NCBI RefSeq assembly: GCF_009834125.1 | Contig: NZ_CP047146.1 | Span: 2,411,501 to 2,475,500 of the forward strand | DNA: 64,000 nucleotides | Direction: 5' to 3' | Source of the DNA: Streptomyces sp. GS7 | GTDB lineage: Bacteria > Actinomycetota > Actinomycetes > Streptomycetales > Streptomycetaceae | In this document: positions 1 to 10,107 of the stretch, piece by piece | Layout: each line of letters starts with the position of its first letter | Numbering within the stretch: the first letter of the stretch is position 1 | The notes under the pieces: generated by a model | Told to the model about the DNA's origin: nothing | The model's database searches: none | Seen by the model: only the letters and a program-made list of their open reading frames with translations | Position numbers and translations under genes: made by a program

Positions 1-51
1 CTTGGCCATCAGCTCCTTGTCCCGGTGGACGACGACCTGCGGAGTGCTCAC
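1..51 (-). CDS. pgl: 6-phosphogluconolactonase, first 17 codons only
   Basis: Only the N-terminus lies in the window; the gene runs off the left edge. The reverse strand starts with GTG and reads STPQVVVHRDKELMAK, which is how Streptomyces 6-phosphogluconolactonases (Pgl/DevB) begin. The GTG overlaps the opcA stop in a GTGA junction, as expected for the last gene of the tkt-tal-zwf-opcA-pgl operon. The enzyme hydrolyses the lactone made by Zwf. The call rests on a short sequence plus strong context. Confidence 0.75.
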   Translation of the reverse strand, partial: MSTPQVVVHRDKELMAK

Positions 52-1112
52 TTGGCGGCTGCCTTCTTGGCGGGCGCCTTCTTCGCCGCCGCCTTGGCCG
101 GGGTGGTGCCCGCGTCCGCGGACGTGCCGGCCGCCGGTGCCGCCTGCCGGTCCGCCGCGGCCGGTGCCGCCGGCTGCCCGTCCGGCTGGCCGATCCGCTC
201 CACGCCGTACTTCAGCGCGGCGGCGTAGATGTCGTCCGGGTCGAGCCGGCGCAGCTCCTCGGCGAGCAGCTCGGAGGTCTCCCGGCGCTTGAGCGCCACC
301 GCGCGGTCGGGCTGGCCGCGCATGGAGAGGGTGGCCAGCGAACCGTCCGGGCGGTCCAGGACGATCGTTCCGCTGCCGCTGGACTCCAGCCGTACCGCGG
401 TGAGCCCGGGGCCCGCCGAGACGGTGCGCTGTACCGGCACGTCCAGCCTGCTGGCGAGCCACATGGCGAGCAGCTCGCAGCTCGGGTTGAACTCCTCGCC
501 CTCGACCACGGCCGAGGTGACCGTGCACGGCGACTGGTCGAGCGCCGCCGCCAGCATCGAGCGCCAGGGCGTGATCCGGGTCCAGGACAGATCCGTGTCA
601 CCCGGGGTGTACGTGTCGGCGCGCGCGGACAGCTCCCGGATGGGCTCCTCGGAGGCGTAGGCGTCGGTGACCCTGCGCTGCGCCAGCGCGCCGAGCGGGT
701 CCTTGGCCGGGTCCAGCGGGGCGTTGACGGCCCACCAGACCACCACCGGGGCGTCCGGCAGCAGCAGCGGCAGCACCACGGACTGGGCGTGGTCGATCGC
801 CTCGCCGTACAGCCGCAGCACCACCGTCTCGCCGGTGCCGGCGTCCGTGCCGACCCGCACCTCGGCGTCCAGGCGTGCCTTGGCGCGGTCGCGCGGCGAC
901 CGGCTGACCCGCTTGACGACGACCAGGGTGCGCGAAGGGTGTTCGCGGGACGCCTCGTTGGCCGCCTTCAGGGCGTCGTAGGCGTTCTCCTCGTCGGTGA
1001 CGATGACGAGGGTGAGCACCATGCCGATGGCCGGGGTCCCGACCGCGCGGCGGCCCTGGACCAGCGCCTTGTTGATCTTGCTGGCCGTGGTTTCCGTCAG
1101 ATCGATCTTCAT
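48..1112 (-). CDS. opcA: glucose-6-phosphate dehydrogenase assembly protein OpcA
   Basis: 354 residues. OpcA binds and activates glucose-6-phosphate dehydrogenase and is found next to zwf in actinobacteria and cyanobacteria. The protein starts MKIDLTETTASKINKAL, the typical OpcA opening. The last 45 or so residues are a low-complexity tail rich in Ala, Pro and Lys (repeated KAAAKK/APAKK), probably disordered. The ATG overlaps the zwf stop by four bases, so the two are probably translated together. A longer reading in this frame through zwf is an artefact of frame openness. Confidence 0.93.
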   Translation of the reverse strand: MKIDLTETTASKINKALVQGRRAVGTPAIGMVLTLVIVTDEENAYDALKAANEASREHPSRTLVVVKRVSRSPRDRAKARLDAEVRVGTDAGTGETVVLRLYGEAIDHAQSVVLPLLLPDAPVVVWWAVNAPLDPAKDPLGALAQRRVTDAYASEEPIRELSARADTYTPGDTDLSWTRITPWRSMLAAALDQSPCTVTSAVVEGEEFNPSCELLAMWLASRLDVPVQRTVSAGPGLTAVRLESSGSGTIVLDRPDGSLATLSMRGQPDRAVALKRRETSELLAEELRRLDPDDIYAAALKYGVERIGQPDGQPAAPAAADRQAAPAAGTSADAGTTPAKAAAKKAPAKKAAAK

Positions 1113-2641
1113 GGCCGACGCCAGCTCCGTCCGTCTCGTGCGAGCATTTCGTCCGCCTCGTCGGGGCCCCAGGTGCCCGCCGGGTACTGCGCGGGCTTGC
1201 CGTGCTTGTCCCAGTACGTCTCGATCGGGTCGAGGATCTTCCAGGAGAGCTCGACCTCCTCCAGGCGCGGGAAGAGGTTGGCGTCGCCGAGCAGCACATC
1301 GAGGATCAGCCGCTCGTACGCCTCGGGGCTGGACTCCGTGAAGGACTCGCCGTACGCGAAGTCCATCGACACGTCGCGCACCTCCATCGAGGTGCCGGGC
1401 ACCTTGGAGCCGAACCGCACGGTCACGCCCTCGTCCGGCTGCACCCGGATGACCAGGGCGTTCTGCCCCAGCTCCTCGGTGGCGGTGTGGTCGAACGGGG
1501 AGTGCGGGGCGCGCTGGAAGACCACCGCGATCTCGGTGACCCGACGGCCCAGGCGCTTGCCGGTCCGCAGGTAGAAGGGGACGCCCGCCCAGCGGCGGTT
1601 GTCGATCCCGACCTTGATCGCGGCGTAGGTGTCGGTCTTCGACTTCGGGTCGATGCCGTCTTCCTCGGCGTAGCCGACGACCTTCTCGCCGCCCTGCCAG
1701 CCGGCCGTGTACTGCGCCCGGACGGTCTCCTTGCCGAGGTCCCTGGGCAGCCGGACGGCCCCCAGCACCTTGGTCTTCTCGGCGACCAGCGCGTCCGCCT
1801 CGAAGGAGGCGGGCTCCTCCATGGCGGTCAGCGCGAGCAGCTGGAGGAGGTGGTTCTGGATGACGTCGCGGGCGGCGCCGATGCCGTCGTAGTAGCCGGC
1901 CCGGCCGCCGATGCCGATGTCCTCGGCCATGGTGATCTGGACGTGGTCGACATAGCCGCGGTTCCACAGCGGCTCGAACATCGTGTTGGCGAACCGCAGC
2001 GCCAGGATGTTCTGGACCGTCTCCTTGCCCAGGTAGTGGTCGATCCGGAAGACCTCGTTGGGCGGGAAGACCTCGTGGACGATCCGGTTGAGCTCCTGGG
2101 CGCTCGCCAGGTCGTGGCCGAACGGCTTCTCGATGACCGCGCGGCGCCAGGAGTCCGCCTTCTGGTCGGCCAGCCCGTGCTTCTTGAGCTGCTGGACGAC
2201 CTTGGGGAAGAACTTCGGCGGCACTGACAGGTAGAAGGCGAAGTTGCCGCCCGTGCCCTGCGCCTTGTCGAGCTCGTTGATGGTGTCCTTGAGCGTCTCG
2301 AAGGCTTCGTCGTCGTCGAAGTTGCCCTGGACGAAGCGGCAGCCCTGGACCAGCTGCTGCCAGACCTCCTCGCGGAACGGCGTGCGGGAGTGCTGCTTGA
2401 CGGCCTCGTACACCTCGTGCGCGAAGTCCTCGTCCTCCCACTCGCGGCGGGCGAAGCCGACCAGCGAGAAGCCCGGCGGCAGCAGCCCCCGGTTCGCCAG
2501 GTCGTAGACCGCGGGCATCAGCTTCTTACGGGACAAATCGCCCGTGACGCCGAAAATGACCAGGCCCGACGGCCCCGCGATACGCGGGAGCCGTCGGTCC
2601 GCGGCGTCACGGAGCGGGTTAGCTCCGTGTGAACCAGACAA
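1109..2641 (-). CDS. zwf: glucose-6-phosphate 1-dehydrogenase
   Basis: 510 residues, normal family length. Oxidises glucose 6-phosphate to 6-phosphogluconolactone, feeding NADPH to the cell. Visible motifs are the nucleotide-binding GVTGDLSRKK at residues 31-40, EKPFGHD at 171-177 and the substrate-binding signature RIDHYLGKE at 199-207. It follows tal by six bases and overlaps opcA by four, so it sits inside one pentose-phosphate operon. Nothing looks truncated. Confidence 0.97.
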   Translation of the reverse strand: MSGSHGANPLRDAADRRLPRIAGPSGLVIFGVTGDLSRKKLMPAVYDLANRGLLPPGFSLVGFARREWEDEDFAHEVYEAVKQHSRTPFREEVWQQLVQGCRFVQGNFDDDEAFETLKDTINELDKAQGTGGNFAFYLSVPPKFFPKVVQQLKKHGLADQKADSWRRAVIEKPFGHDLASAQELNRIVHEVFPPNEVFRIDHYLGKETVQNILALRFANTMFEPLWNRGYVDHVQITMAEDIGIGGRAGYYDGIGAARDVIQNHLLQLLALTAMEEPASFEADALVAEKTKVLGAVRLPRDLGKETVRAQYTAGWQGGEKVVGYAEEDGIDPKSKTDTYAAIKVGIDNRRWAGVPFYLRTGKRLGRRVTEIAVVFQRAPHSPFDHTATEELGQNALVIRVQPDEGVTVRFGSKVPGTSMEVRDVSMDFAYGESFTESSPEAYERLILDVLLGDANLFPRLEEVELSWKILDPIETYWDKHGKPAQYPAGTWGPDEADEMLARDGRSWRRP

Positions 2642-2647
2642 GGGAGA

Positions 2648-3766
2648 TCAGCCCTCCGAGGGAGCGAGGCGCGACAGCTCCGCCTCCGTCGACTTGAGCA
2701 GGTCGTTCCAGGCAGCCTCGAACTTCTCCACGCCCTCGTCCTCCAGGAGCTGCACGACGTCGTCGTACGAGATCCCGAGTGCGGCGAGCGCGTCGAGGTC
2801 GGCCTGGGCGCCGGCGTAGGTGCCGCGCACCGTGTCGCCGGTGATCTCACCGCGGGCGGCGGTGGCCTGGAGCGTGGCCTCCGGCATGGTGTTGACGGTG
2901 CCCGGGGCGACCAGCTCGTCCACGTACAGGGTGTCCTTGTACGCCGGGTCCTTCACACCGGTCGAGGCCCACAGCGGACGCTGCTTGTGGGCGCCCGCCT
3001 TGTCGAGGGCGGCCCAGCGCTCGGTGCCGAAGACCTCCTCGTACGCCTGGTACGCCAGGCGCGCGTTGGCCAGGGCGGCCTTGCCCTTGAGGGCCTTGGC
3101 CTCGTCCGTGCCGATCTTCTCCAGGCGCTTGTCGATCTCGGTGTCCACCCGGGACACGAAGAACGAGGCCACCGAACGGATCAGGGACAGGTCCAGACCC
3201 GCCGCCTTGGCCTTCTCCAGGCCGGCCAGGTAGGCGTCCATCACCTCGCGGTAGCGCTCCAGCGAGAAGATCAGCGTGACGTTGACGCTGATGCCCAGGC
3301 CGATCACCTCGGTGATGGCCGGCAGGCCCGCCTTGGTGGCCGGGATCTTGATCAGCGTGTTCGGGCGGTCCACCAGCCAGGCCAGCTGCTTGGCCTCGGC
3401 GATGGTGGCCTCGGTGTTGTGGGCCAGGCGCGGGTCGACCTCGATGGAGACCCGGCCGTCCTGGCCGCCGGTCGCGTCGAAGACCGGCCGCAGGATGTCG
3501 GCGGCGTCCCGGACGTCCGCCGTCGTGATCATGCGGATGGCCTCGTCGACGGTGACCTTGCGGGTGGCGAGGTCGTGGACCTGCTGGCGGTAGCCGTCGC
3601 CCGCGGAGATCGCCTTCTGGAAGATCGACGGGTTGGTCGTGACACCGACGACGTGCTGCTGGTCGATCAGCTCGGCGAGGTTGCCGGACGTGATGCGCTT
3701 GCGCGACAGGTCGTCCAGCCAGATCGCGACGCCTTCGTCGGAGAGGCGCTTGAGTGCGTCTGTCAT
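2648..3766 (-). CDS. tal: transaldolase
   Basis: 372 residues, the size of the long actinobacterial transaldolases. Transfers a dihydroxyacetone unit between sedoheptulose 7-phosphate and glyceraldehyde 3-phosphate. The Schiff-base lysine is K140 in [11 protein letters not shown]; the N-terminal [13 protein letters not shown] at about 41-53 is a further family signature. The start is the ATG that opens [13 protein letters not shown]; longer readings into the tkt gene are rejected. It lies 34 bases after tkt. Confidence 0.96.
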   Translation of the reverse strand: MTDALKRLSDEGVAIWLDDLSRKRITSGNLAELIDQQHVVGVTTNPSIFQKAISAGDGYRQQVHDLATRKVTVDEAIRMITTADVRDAADILRPVFDATGGQDGRVSIEVDPRLAHNTEATIAEAKQLAWLVDRPNTLIKIPATKAGLPAITEVIGLGISVNVTLIFSLERYREVMDAYLAGLEKAKAAGLDLSLIRSVASFFVSRVDTEIDKRLEKIGTDEAKALKGKAALANARLAYQAYEEVFGTERWAALDKAGAHKQRPLWASTGVKDPAYKDTLYVDELVAPGTVNTMPEATLQATAARGEITGDTVRGTYAGAQADLDALAALGISYDDVVQLLEDEGVEKFEAAWNDLLKSTEAELSRLAPSEG

Positions 3767-3800
3767 GGGTTCTGCATCTCCTACTTGTCGTATACGGGCG

Positions 3801-5903
3801 TCAGCGCGCGGCGGCGGCCAGCGATTCCCGGGCGGCGTCGGCCACCGCTTCGGGAGTGAAGCCGAACTCGCGGAAGAGGAGCTTGCCGTCGGCCGAGGCG
3901 CCGAAGTGCTCCAGGGAAACGATCCGGCCGGCGTCACCGACGTAGCGGTGCCAGGTCAGGCCGATGCCGGCTTCGACGGCGACACGGGCCCTGACCGACG
4001 GCGGCAGCACGCTGTCGCGGTATTCCTGGTCCTGCTCCTCGAACCACTCCACCGACGGCATCGACACCACGCGGGTCGGGACGCCCTCGGCCTGGAGCTG
4101 CTCACGGGCCGCGACGGCCAGCTGCACCTCGGAACCGGTGGCGATGAGCACGACCTGCGGCTCGGCGGTCCGGCCGTCGGCCCCTTCGGCCTCGAAGCGG
4201 ACGTAACCGCCCTTGACGGTGGCCTCGTTGGCCTCGTAGGTCGGCACGCCCTGACGGGTCAGCGCCAGACCGTGCGGGGCGCCCACGCCGAACTCCTTCG
4301 TCCAGCGGCGCATGATCTCGCGCCAGGCGATCGCGGTCTCGTTGGCGTCGGCCGGGCGCACGACGTTCAGGCCCGGGATGGCGCGCAGTGAGGCCAGGTG
4401 CTCGACCGGCTGGTGGGTCGGGCCGTCCTCGCCCAGGCCGATGGAGTCGTGCGTCCACACGTACGTCACCGGCAGGTGCATCAGTGCGGACAGTCGGACG
4501 GCGTTGCGCATGTAGTCGGAGAACACCAGGAAGGTGCCGCCGTACACACGGGTGTTGCCGTGCAGCGTGATGCCGTTCATCTCCGCGGCCATGGAGTGCT
4601 CGCGGATACCGAAGTGGATGGTGCGGCCGTACGGGTCGGCACCCGGCAGCGGGTTGCCCTCCGGCAGGAACGACGAGGTCTTGTCGATCGTGGTGTTGTT
4701 CGACCCCGCGAGGTCGGCCGAACCGCCCCACAGCTCGGGGATGATCGCGCCCAGCGCGTGCAGCACCTTGCCGGACGCGGCGCGGGTGGCCACGGACTTG
4801 CCGGTCTCGAACGCGGGGACGTGGTCCTGCCAGCCCTCCGGCAGCTCGCCCGCGGCGATCCGGTCGAACTCGGCGGCGCGCTCGGGGTTGGCGGTGCGCC
4901 AGGCGGCGAACGACTTCTCCCACTTGGCACGGGCCTCGCGACCGCGGTCCTGGGCGGCACGGGTGTGCGCCAGCACCTCGCCGGCGACCTCGAAGTCCTG
5001 CTCCGGGTCGAAGCCCAGCACGCGCTTGGTGGCGGCGACCTCTTCGGCGCCCAGCGCGGAGCCGTGCGCGGCCTCGGTGTTCTGGGCGTTCGGGGCCGGC
5101 CAGGCGATGATCGAGCGGGCCGCGATGAACGAGGGGCGCTCGGTCTCGGCCTTGGCGGCCTCCAGGGCCCTGGCCAGCCCGGCCGGGTCCAGGTCGCCGT
5201 TGGGCAGCTGCTCGACGCGCTGGACGTGCCAGCCGTACGCCTCGTAGCGCTTGAGGGTGTCCTCGGAGACCGCGGTCTCCGTGTCGCCCTCGATGGAGAT
5301 GTGGTTGTCGTCCCACAGCAGGACGAGGTTGCCGAGCTTCTGGTGGCCCGCCAGGGAGGACGCCTCGGCGGCGATGCCCTCCTGGAGGCAGCCGTCACCG
5401 GCGACGGCCCAGATGGTGTGGTCGAAGGGCGAGGTGCCCTGCGGCGCGTCGGGGTCGAACAGGCCGCGCTCGTAGCGGGCGGCCATCGCCATGCCCACGG
5501 CGTTGGCGACGCCCTGGCCCAGCGGGCCGGTGGTGGTCTCCACACCGGCGGTGTGGCCGTACTCCGGGTGACCGGGGGTCTTGGAGCCCCACGTGCGGAA
5601 GCTCTTGAGGTCGTCGAGCTCCAGGCCGTAGCCGGCCAGGTAGAGCTGGATGTAGAGCGTCAGGCTGGAGTGGCCGGCAGAGAGGACGAACCGGTCGCGG
5701 CCGGTCCAGTCCGGGTCCGCGGGGTCGTGCTGCATCAGCTTCTGGAACAGAACATAGGCGGCGGGAGCCAGGCTCATGGCCGTACCCGGATGGCCGTTAC
5801 CGACCTTCTGCACGGAGTCCATGGCCAGCACACGGACGGTGTCCACAGCCCGCTGGTCCAGTTCGGTCCACTCGAAATCTGTGGTGGTCGGCTTGTTGCT
5901 CAC
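3801..5903 (-). CDS. tkt: transketolase
   Basis: 700 residues with a GTG start. A thiamine-diphosphate enzyme of the non-oxidative pentose phosphate pathway. The TPP-binding motif begins GDGCLQEGI at residues 169-177, and [12 protein letters not shown] near 36-47 is the conserved N-terminal substrate and cofactor region. First gene of the tkt-tal-zwf-opcA-pgl operon; its promoter must lie in the intergenic region shared with the divergent ctaB. An AGGAG-type ribosome site lies some 14 bases upstream of the GTG, which is rather far. Confidence 0.96.
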   Translation of the reverse strand: MSNKPTTTDFEWTELDQRAVDTVRVLAMDSVQKVGNGHPGTAMSLAPAAYVLFQKLMQHDPADPDWTGRDRFVLSAGHSSLTLYIQLYLAGYGLELDDLKSFRTWGSKTPGHPEYGHTAGVETTTGPLGQGVANAVGMAMAARYERGLFDPDAPQGTSPFDHTIWAVAGDGCLQEGIAAEASSLAGHQKLGNLVLLWDDNHISIEGDTETAVSEDTLKRYEAYGWHVQRVEQLPNGDLDPAGLARALEAAKAETERPSFIAARSIIAWPAPNAQNTEAAHGSALGAEEVAATKRVLGFDPEQDFEVAGEVLAHTRAAQDRGREARAKWEKSFAAWRTANPERAAEFDRIAAGELPEGWQDHVPAFETGKSVATRAASGKVLHALGAIIPELWGGSADLAGSNNTTIDKTSSFLPEGNPLPGADPYGRTIHFGIREHSMAAEMNGITLHGNTRVYGGTFLVFSDYMRNAVRLSALMHLPVTYVWTHDSIGLGEDGPTHQPVEHLASLRAIPGLNVVRPADANETAIAWREIMRRWTKEFGVGAPHGLALTRQGVPTYEANEATVKGGYVRFEAEGADGRTAEPQVVLIATGSEVQLAVAAREQLQAEGVPTRVVSMPSVEWFEEQDQEYRDSVLPPSVRARVAVEAGIGLTWHRYVGDAGRIVSLEHFGASADGKLLFREFGFTPEAVADAARESLAAAAR

Positions 5904-6389
5904 CCTGAGTCAGGGCTCCTCTCCACATGTCGAATGCCGCGGACGGTATGTCCGCCAGGCGGTGTCGAGCCTACCCCCGTGAATGCACGCGCCTTTTCGA
6001 CGCTCAGTCGGTGGAAACGGCGCTCAGTCGGGTAGGCCGCGATCACGGGAACTTGTCGCTTAGGGCAACTGAATCGGCACTTCAGGCATTCCCGGCGCCA
6101 GGGGCGACGCCATACGACCAGACTGCCGGGCGGCCGTCGCGTTCGCCTCCCGAACGCCGGGCGAACGGCCGGGGAAAGCTCGGGGGATCCTTGGGACATT
6201 CCTCCGGGAGCCGCCCGCCGTCACCCCGCGGCGGGCGGGCCAACACGACGGCACCCCCGCGAAGATCGCCGTATGGCCAACGTCTAAAGTGGCGTGGTAA
6301 GCGCAAGCCCCACCGGGTCACCACGCCGACGGGGCTTGCTGGCCTTATCTCCGCGGCTCACGCCGCTGACGTTACTTCCAGGGGTGTGC
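5904..6389. other. tkt/ctaB divergent intergenic region
   Basis: 486 bases without a convincing gene. It must carry the promoters of tkt (leftward) and ctaB (rightward). On the minus strand near 6000-6035 the phrase CGACTGAGCG(C/T)CG occurs twice, and a TAGGCT hexamer suitable as a -10 lies at about 5969-5974. A TAAAGT hexamer near 6284-6289 could be a ctaB -10, but I see no good -35 to pair with it. Short reading frames here lack ribosome sites. Confidence 0.5.
6303..6339 (+). other. perfect stem in the ctaB leader
   Basis: GCAAGCCCC at 6303-6311 pairs with GGGGCTTGC at 6331-6339, a 9-bp perfect stem with a 19-base loop, 50 bases before the ctaB GTG. No U tract follows, so it may be a leader structure, an attenuator or simply chance. 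No known riboswitch family was recognised. Confidence 0.4.
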
Positions 6390-7340
6390 GTGACGGCCGT
6401 CGAATCCCGTCCTGCGGGGGCGCTCTCTCAGGTCCCCGGGAGTCCCGGTAACCGGCCGTTCGGCCCCCGGCTCAAGGCGTTCGTGGCGCTGACCAAGCCG
6501 CGGGTCATCGAGCTGCTGCTGATGACCACGGTGCCGGTGATGTTCCTGGCGGCCCGCGGGGTGCCGGACCTGTGGCTGGTGCTGGCGACCTGCGTCGGCG
6601 GCTACCTCTCCGCCGGCGGCGCCGCCGCGTACAACATGTACCTGGACCGCGACATCGACGCGATGATGGACCGCACCTCCCAGCGCCCGCTGGTCACCGG
6701 CATGGTCTCGCCGCGCGAGTGCCTGGTCTTCGCGACCGTCCTCGCGGTCGGCTCCACCGCCTGGTTCTGGTTCCTCGTCAACCCGCTGTCGGCGATGCTG
6801 TCCCTCGGGGCGCTGCTCTTCTACGTCGTCGTCTACACGATGATCCTCAAGCGGCGCACGTCGCAGAACATCGTCTGGGGCGGCATCGCGGGCTGCATGC
6901 CCGTCTTCATCGGCTGGTCCTCGGTGACCAACTCCGTCTCCTGGGCCTCGTTCGTCCTCTTCCTCGTCATCTTCTTCTGGACGCCGCCGCATTACTGGCC
7001 GCTGTCGATGAAGGTCACGGACGACTACAAGCGGGTCGGCGTGCCGATGCTGCCGGCCGTGGCGGGCAACAAGGTCGTCGCCCGGCAGATCGTCGTCTAC
7101 AGCTGGGTGATGGTCGCCGTCTCGCTGCTGCTCCAACCGCTGGGCTACACCGGCTGGTTCTACACCGCGGTCGCGGTCGCCTGCGGCGCGTTCTGGCTCC
7201 GTGAGGCGCACGCCCTCCAGTCCCGCGCCAAGGCCGGGATCACGGGAGCCAAGCTCAAGGAGATGCGGCTGTTCCACTGGTCCATCACCTATGTCTCGCT
7301 GCTGTTCGTCGCCGTCGCCGTGGACCCGTTCCTGCGCTGA
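6390..7340 (+). CDS. ctaB: protohaem IX farnesyltransferase (haem O synthase)
   Basis: 316 residues, multi-helix membrane protein of the UbiA prenyltransferase superfamily. Adds a farnesyl group to haem b, giving haem O for cytochrome oxidase. The aspartate-rich motif [15 protein letters not shown] and the basic loop [14 protein letters not shown] are visible, followed by the second motif near [12 protein letters not shown]. The GTG at 6390 is chosen because AGGGG lies five bases before it and the product [10 protein letters not shown] matches Streptomyces starts; an upstream in-frame extension lacks a ribosome site. Haem A synthase lies nearby at 8981-9970. Confidence 0.95.
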   Translation: MTAVESRPAGALSQVPGSPGNRPFGPRLKAFVALTKPRVIELLLMTTVPVMFLAARGVPDLWLVLATCVGGYLSAGGAAAYNMYLDRDIDAMMDRTSQRPLVTGMVSPRECLVFATVLAVGSTAWFWFLVNPLSAMLSLGALLFYVVVYTMILKRRTSQNIVWGGIAGCMPVFIGWSSVTNSVSWASFVLFLVIFFWTPPHYWPLSMKVTDDYKRVGVPMLPAVAGNKVVARQIVVYSWVMVAVSLLLQPLGYTGWFYTAVAVACGAFWLREAHALQSRAKAGITGAKLKEMRLFHWSITYVSLLFVAVAVDPFLR

Positions 7341-7408
7341 GTTCCTGCGCCGAGCGTCACTCCCGGCAAGCCTTCCTCGTTCCATTACCCGCGGGTAGCA
7401 TGCTGTTC

Positions 7409-7786
7409 ATGGCAGACACCCAGCAGGCGGACGAGCAGGCGGCGGACGGCGCGGCGTCCGCGACCACGGCGGACACGCGGGCCGACAAGCGGACGGCCAA
7501 GCTCGCCGGGCAGATCCGCGCCTTCGCCAAGACGCACGGCGGCAGCGCCGAGGGCCAGCTCGCGCACATCGGCCGCGGGCGCACCCGCATCGCGCTGGTC
7601 GGCGCCAACGGCGAGTGGGGCAACCTCGTGGCGGACAGCTACGACAGCGCCAAGGGCGCCGCGGACCTGGCCGGCATCACGCTCCAGGACGACTTCGACG
7701 GCGAGCTGGCCGCCAAGGTCCGCACCGGCCCGTACGAGTGGTCCCGGATGGCGGGCATCCAGGTGGGCGGCCCGGCCAACCCGTGA
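7409..7786 (+). CDS. conserved small protein, function unknown
   Basis: About 125 residues; an alternative ATG lies three codons upstream at 7400. Soluble, with no signal peptide or membrane helix. The N-terminal 35 residues are Ala/Asp/Thr rich; the remainder contains IRAFAKTHGGSAEGQL and the well-ordered RTRIALVGANGEWGNLV and YEWSRMAGIQVGGP. From memory this gene is conserved beside ctaB in Streptomyces. No motif I can tie to a function. Confidence 0.7.
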   Translation: MADTQQADEQAADGAASATTADTRADKRTAKLAGQIRAFAKTHGGSAEGQLAHIGRGRTRIALVGANGEWGNLVADSYDSAKGAADLAGITLQDDFDGELAAKVRTGPYEWSRMAGIQVGGPANP

Positions 7787-7921
7787 CGCTCCCCTGGTGG
7801 ACGGGCCCCGGTGCCGTGCGCCGGGGCGCGCCGCCCGCTACCTCACCACCCGCTCGCCCGTTAAGCCCACCAGGCGCGGCGATTCGGCCACGCCTGGCGG
7901 ACTGACGGCTGGGAGGGGCGG

Positions 7922-8980
7922 ATGGAGGGACTGCCACCGCTCGTCGACCAGTACAGCCACGGCGCCGTCCACGGAGAACTGGGCCTCGGGTCCTTCGAGG
8001 CGCACCTGGCCACCGCGGTCGGCGCCCAGGGCCCGGCGCCCGCGGGCACCAGCTACTTCGACACCCGCACCGGTCTCGCGATACGCCGCTGGTGCCCCCC
8101 GTTGCTCGGCCTGGAGCCGCACTGCCCGCCGGTGCGTTATCTGGCCCGCCGGCGCGAGGTGGGCGCCTTCCACGCCGGCCGGCTGCTGCTCCGCGGCGCC
8201 GGCATCGGCACGTACCTGCTGGAGACCGGCGCCCGCAGCGAACTGACCTCGGCCGCCGAACTGTCCGCCGCCGCCGAGGCCCGCGCCCACGAGGTGGTCC
8301 GGCTCGAACCGCTCGCCGAGCAGGTCGCCGACACCTCCGGCAGCGTCGACTCCTTCATCGGCTACACCGCGGAAGCCCTGTACGCCGCGGCCCAGCACGC
8401 CACCGCGTTCGCCTCCGGCGCCATGTACTGCGAGGGCCGCGCCCCGGACGGCGGCGAGGTGCGGCGCGCCGCCGACCGCTGGCTGCGCGGGCGCCGCCCC
8501 GGAGGCCGGCTGGCGGAGCCGGCGCTCGTCCGGCACCTGCTGTGGAGCGCGGTGGCGACCGGGCTGCCGGTGCAGCTGCACTGCCCCGATCCGCGGCCCC
8601 TGGCGGACTTCCTGCGGGCCACCGCCGGCCTCGGCTCGGATCTCGTCCTGCTGCCCGAGACCCCGCACCACCGGCGGGCCGCGCAGCTCGCCGCCGTGCA
8701 CTCCCATGTCTACGCGGACACCGGGCCGGACCCCGAAGAGGCCCTCGGCCAGGCCCCGTTCGGCAAGCTGCTGTTCTCCTCCGGAGCACGCGGGCTGCCC
8801 GAGCTCTACGTCACCGGCGCGCGGTTCTTCTTACGCGCCATGGCACGCGTCATGGGGGAGTGGACCGCCGAGGGGCTGTGCGCCGCCTCGGACGGCCGGC
8901 GGATCACCGAGATGGTCGGCTCGGGCACCGCCCGGCGGGTCTACCGGCTGCGGGCCGGGGACTCGCCGGACACCTGGTGA
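7922..8980 (+). CDS. FluG-like amidohydrolase family protein
   Basis: 352 residues. The fold cues are those of the amidohydrolase-related (FluG/TIM-barrel) family: an N-terminal VDQYSHGAVHGELG in place of the usual DxHxH, an internal PVQLHCPDPRPL, HSHVYADTGPD, and a C-terminal LLFSSGARGLPELYVTG that corresponds to the family's GSDA...PE strand. The first metal motif is atypical, so catalytic competence is uncertain. Its TGA ends one base before the reverse-strand stop of ctaA, so the two genes converge with zero spacer and no terminator between them. Confidence 0.75.
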   Translation: MEGLPPLVDQYSHGAVHGELGLGSFEAHLATAVGAQGPAPAGTSYFDTRTGLAIRRWCPPLLGLEPHCPPVRYLARRREVGAFHAGRLLLRGAGIGTYLLETGARSELTSAAELSAAAEARAHEVVRLEPLAEQVADTSGSVDSFIGYTAEALYAAAQHATAFASGAMYCEGRAPDGGEVRRAADRWLRGRRPGGRLAEPALVRHLLWSAVATGLPVQLHCPDPRPLADFLRATAGLGSDLVLLPETPHHRRAAQLAAVHSHVYADTGPDPEEALGQAPFGKLLFSSGARGLPELYVTGARFFLRAMARVMGEWTAEGLCAASDGRRITEMVGSGTARRVYRLRAGDSPDTW

Positions 8981-9970
8981 CTAGGCGGCCGGCTGCGGTT
9001 CCAGAACCTCGAGGCGGTCGGCCGGGCCGGGTACGGCCGGGACCGGACCGCGCTCGCGCAGCGTGAGGAAGACCCGCAGGACGGCGATCCAGACCAGCGT
9101 CGAGCCGAACATGTGGAGTCCCACGACGAACGCCGGCAGGCCCAGGAAGTACTGGACGTAGCCGAAGACGCCCTGGAGGGCGAGGACCGCGAACAGCTGC
9201 AGGACCGCCTTGCGGGGCGCGGCCGGGGCCTTAACGGCGCGAAGCGTGAACCACAGCGCGACGCTCAGGCCGACCACGATGTACGCCAGGTCGACGTGCA
9301 GCTGGGTGATCTCCCGCCAGTTCACCGCGATGCGGTGCACCTGGCGGGCGTCGCCGGCGTGCGGGCCGGAGCCGGTGACCAGGGTGCCGACCACGGTCAG
9401 CGCGCCGGACGCCAGGACCAGCAGCCACGCCAGCTGGCGCACCGGGCGGGCCACCAGGTCGCGCGGCTCCTCGTCGCCCTCGCAGGCCCGCTGCCAGGAG
9501 AGCACGGCGACGGTGAGCAGGGCGGTGGAGAGCAGGAAGTGGGCGGCGACGATGTACGGGTTCAGCCCGGTCAGCACGGTGATGCCGCCGACCGGCGCGT
9601 TCGCCAGGATGATCCAGAACTGCGCCCAGCCGAGCTTGGTGAGCGACCGGCGCCGGGGCTGCTGGGCGCGGGCGGCGATGATGAACACCCCGACGACCGC
9701 GCAGAGCACGTACGTCAGCATGCGGTTCCCGAACTCGATCAGGCCGTGCACGCCCATCGCGGCGGTCGGTGTGAGACTGCCCGGGGTGCACTGCGGCCAG
9801 GTCGAGCAGCCCAGACCGGAGTCGCTCAGCCGGACCGCCCCGCCGGTCACGACGATGACCACGGCCATCACGACGGTGGCGAGCGCGGCCCGCCGGACGA
9901 ACCGTGCGGACGGCTGCCAGCGACGGGCGATCAGCTCAAGGGGATTCAGCGTGTTCGGCACGCGTGCCAT
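8981..9970 (-). CDS. ctaA: haem A synthase (COX15/CtaA family)
   Basis: 329 residues from the ATG at 9970; a TTG three codons further upstream is less likely. Polytopic membrane protein with about eight helices that oxidises haem O to haem A for cytochrome c oxidase. Conserved sequence GGAVRLSDSGLGCSTWPQC near residue 44 carries the cysteine pair typical of the Gram-positive type, and histidines occur in HGLIEFGNRM, AAHFLL, LHVDLAYI and GLHMFGS. Works in sequence with CtaB at 6390-7340. Confidence 0.93.
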   Translation of the reverse strand: MARVPNTLNPLELIARRWQPSARFVRRAALATVVMAVVIVVTGGAVRLSDSGLGCSTWPQCTPGSLTPTAAMGVHGLIEFGNRMLTYVLCAVVGVFIIAARAQQPRRRSLTKLGWAQFWIILANAPVGGITVLTGLNPYIVAAHFLLSTALLTVAVLSWQRACEGDEEPRDLVARPVRQLAWLLVLASGALTVVGTLVTGSGPHAGDARQVHRIAVNWREITQLHVDLAYIVVGLSVALWFTLRAVKAPAAPRKAVLQLFAVLALQGVFGYVQYFLGLPAFVVGLHMFGSTLVWIAVLRVFLTLRERGPVPAVPGPADRLEVLEPQPAA

Positions 9971-10107
9971 CGTAGGCAACGGCTTGTGCGCGTTTTCACG
10001 AGGGTCCGGTTTGCCGCCTCCGGCCGGCGGTGGGGAGGGTGTTTGCCGAGGTGGGGGCGTACGTGGGCCCGGTCCGGCGGTTCCGGCCGGGACGGGCCGC
10101 GGGCGGC

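Noticed and set aside
48..2441. 797-codon reading frame joining opcA to a reverse-strand frame of zwf
   Set aside because: The upstream 443 codons are low-complexity Arg/Gly/Ala sequence out of phase with zwf; opcA starts at 1112 with an ATGA overlap.
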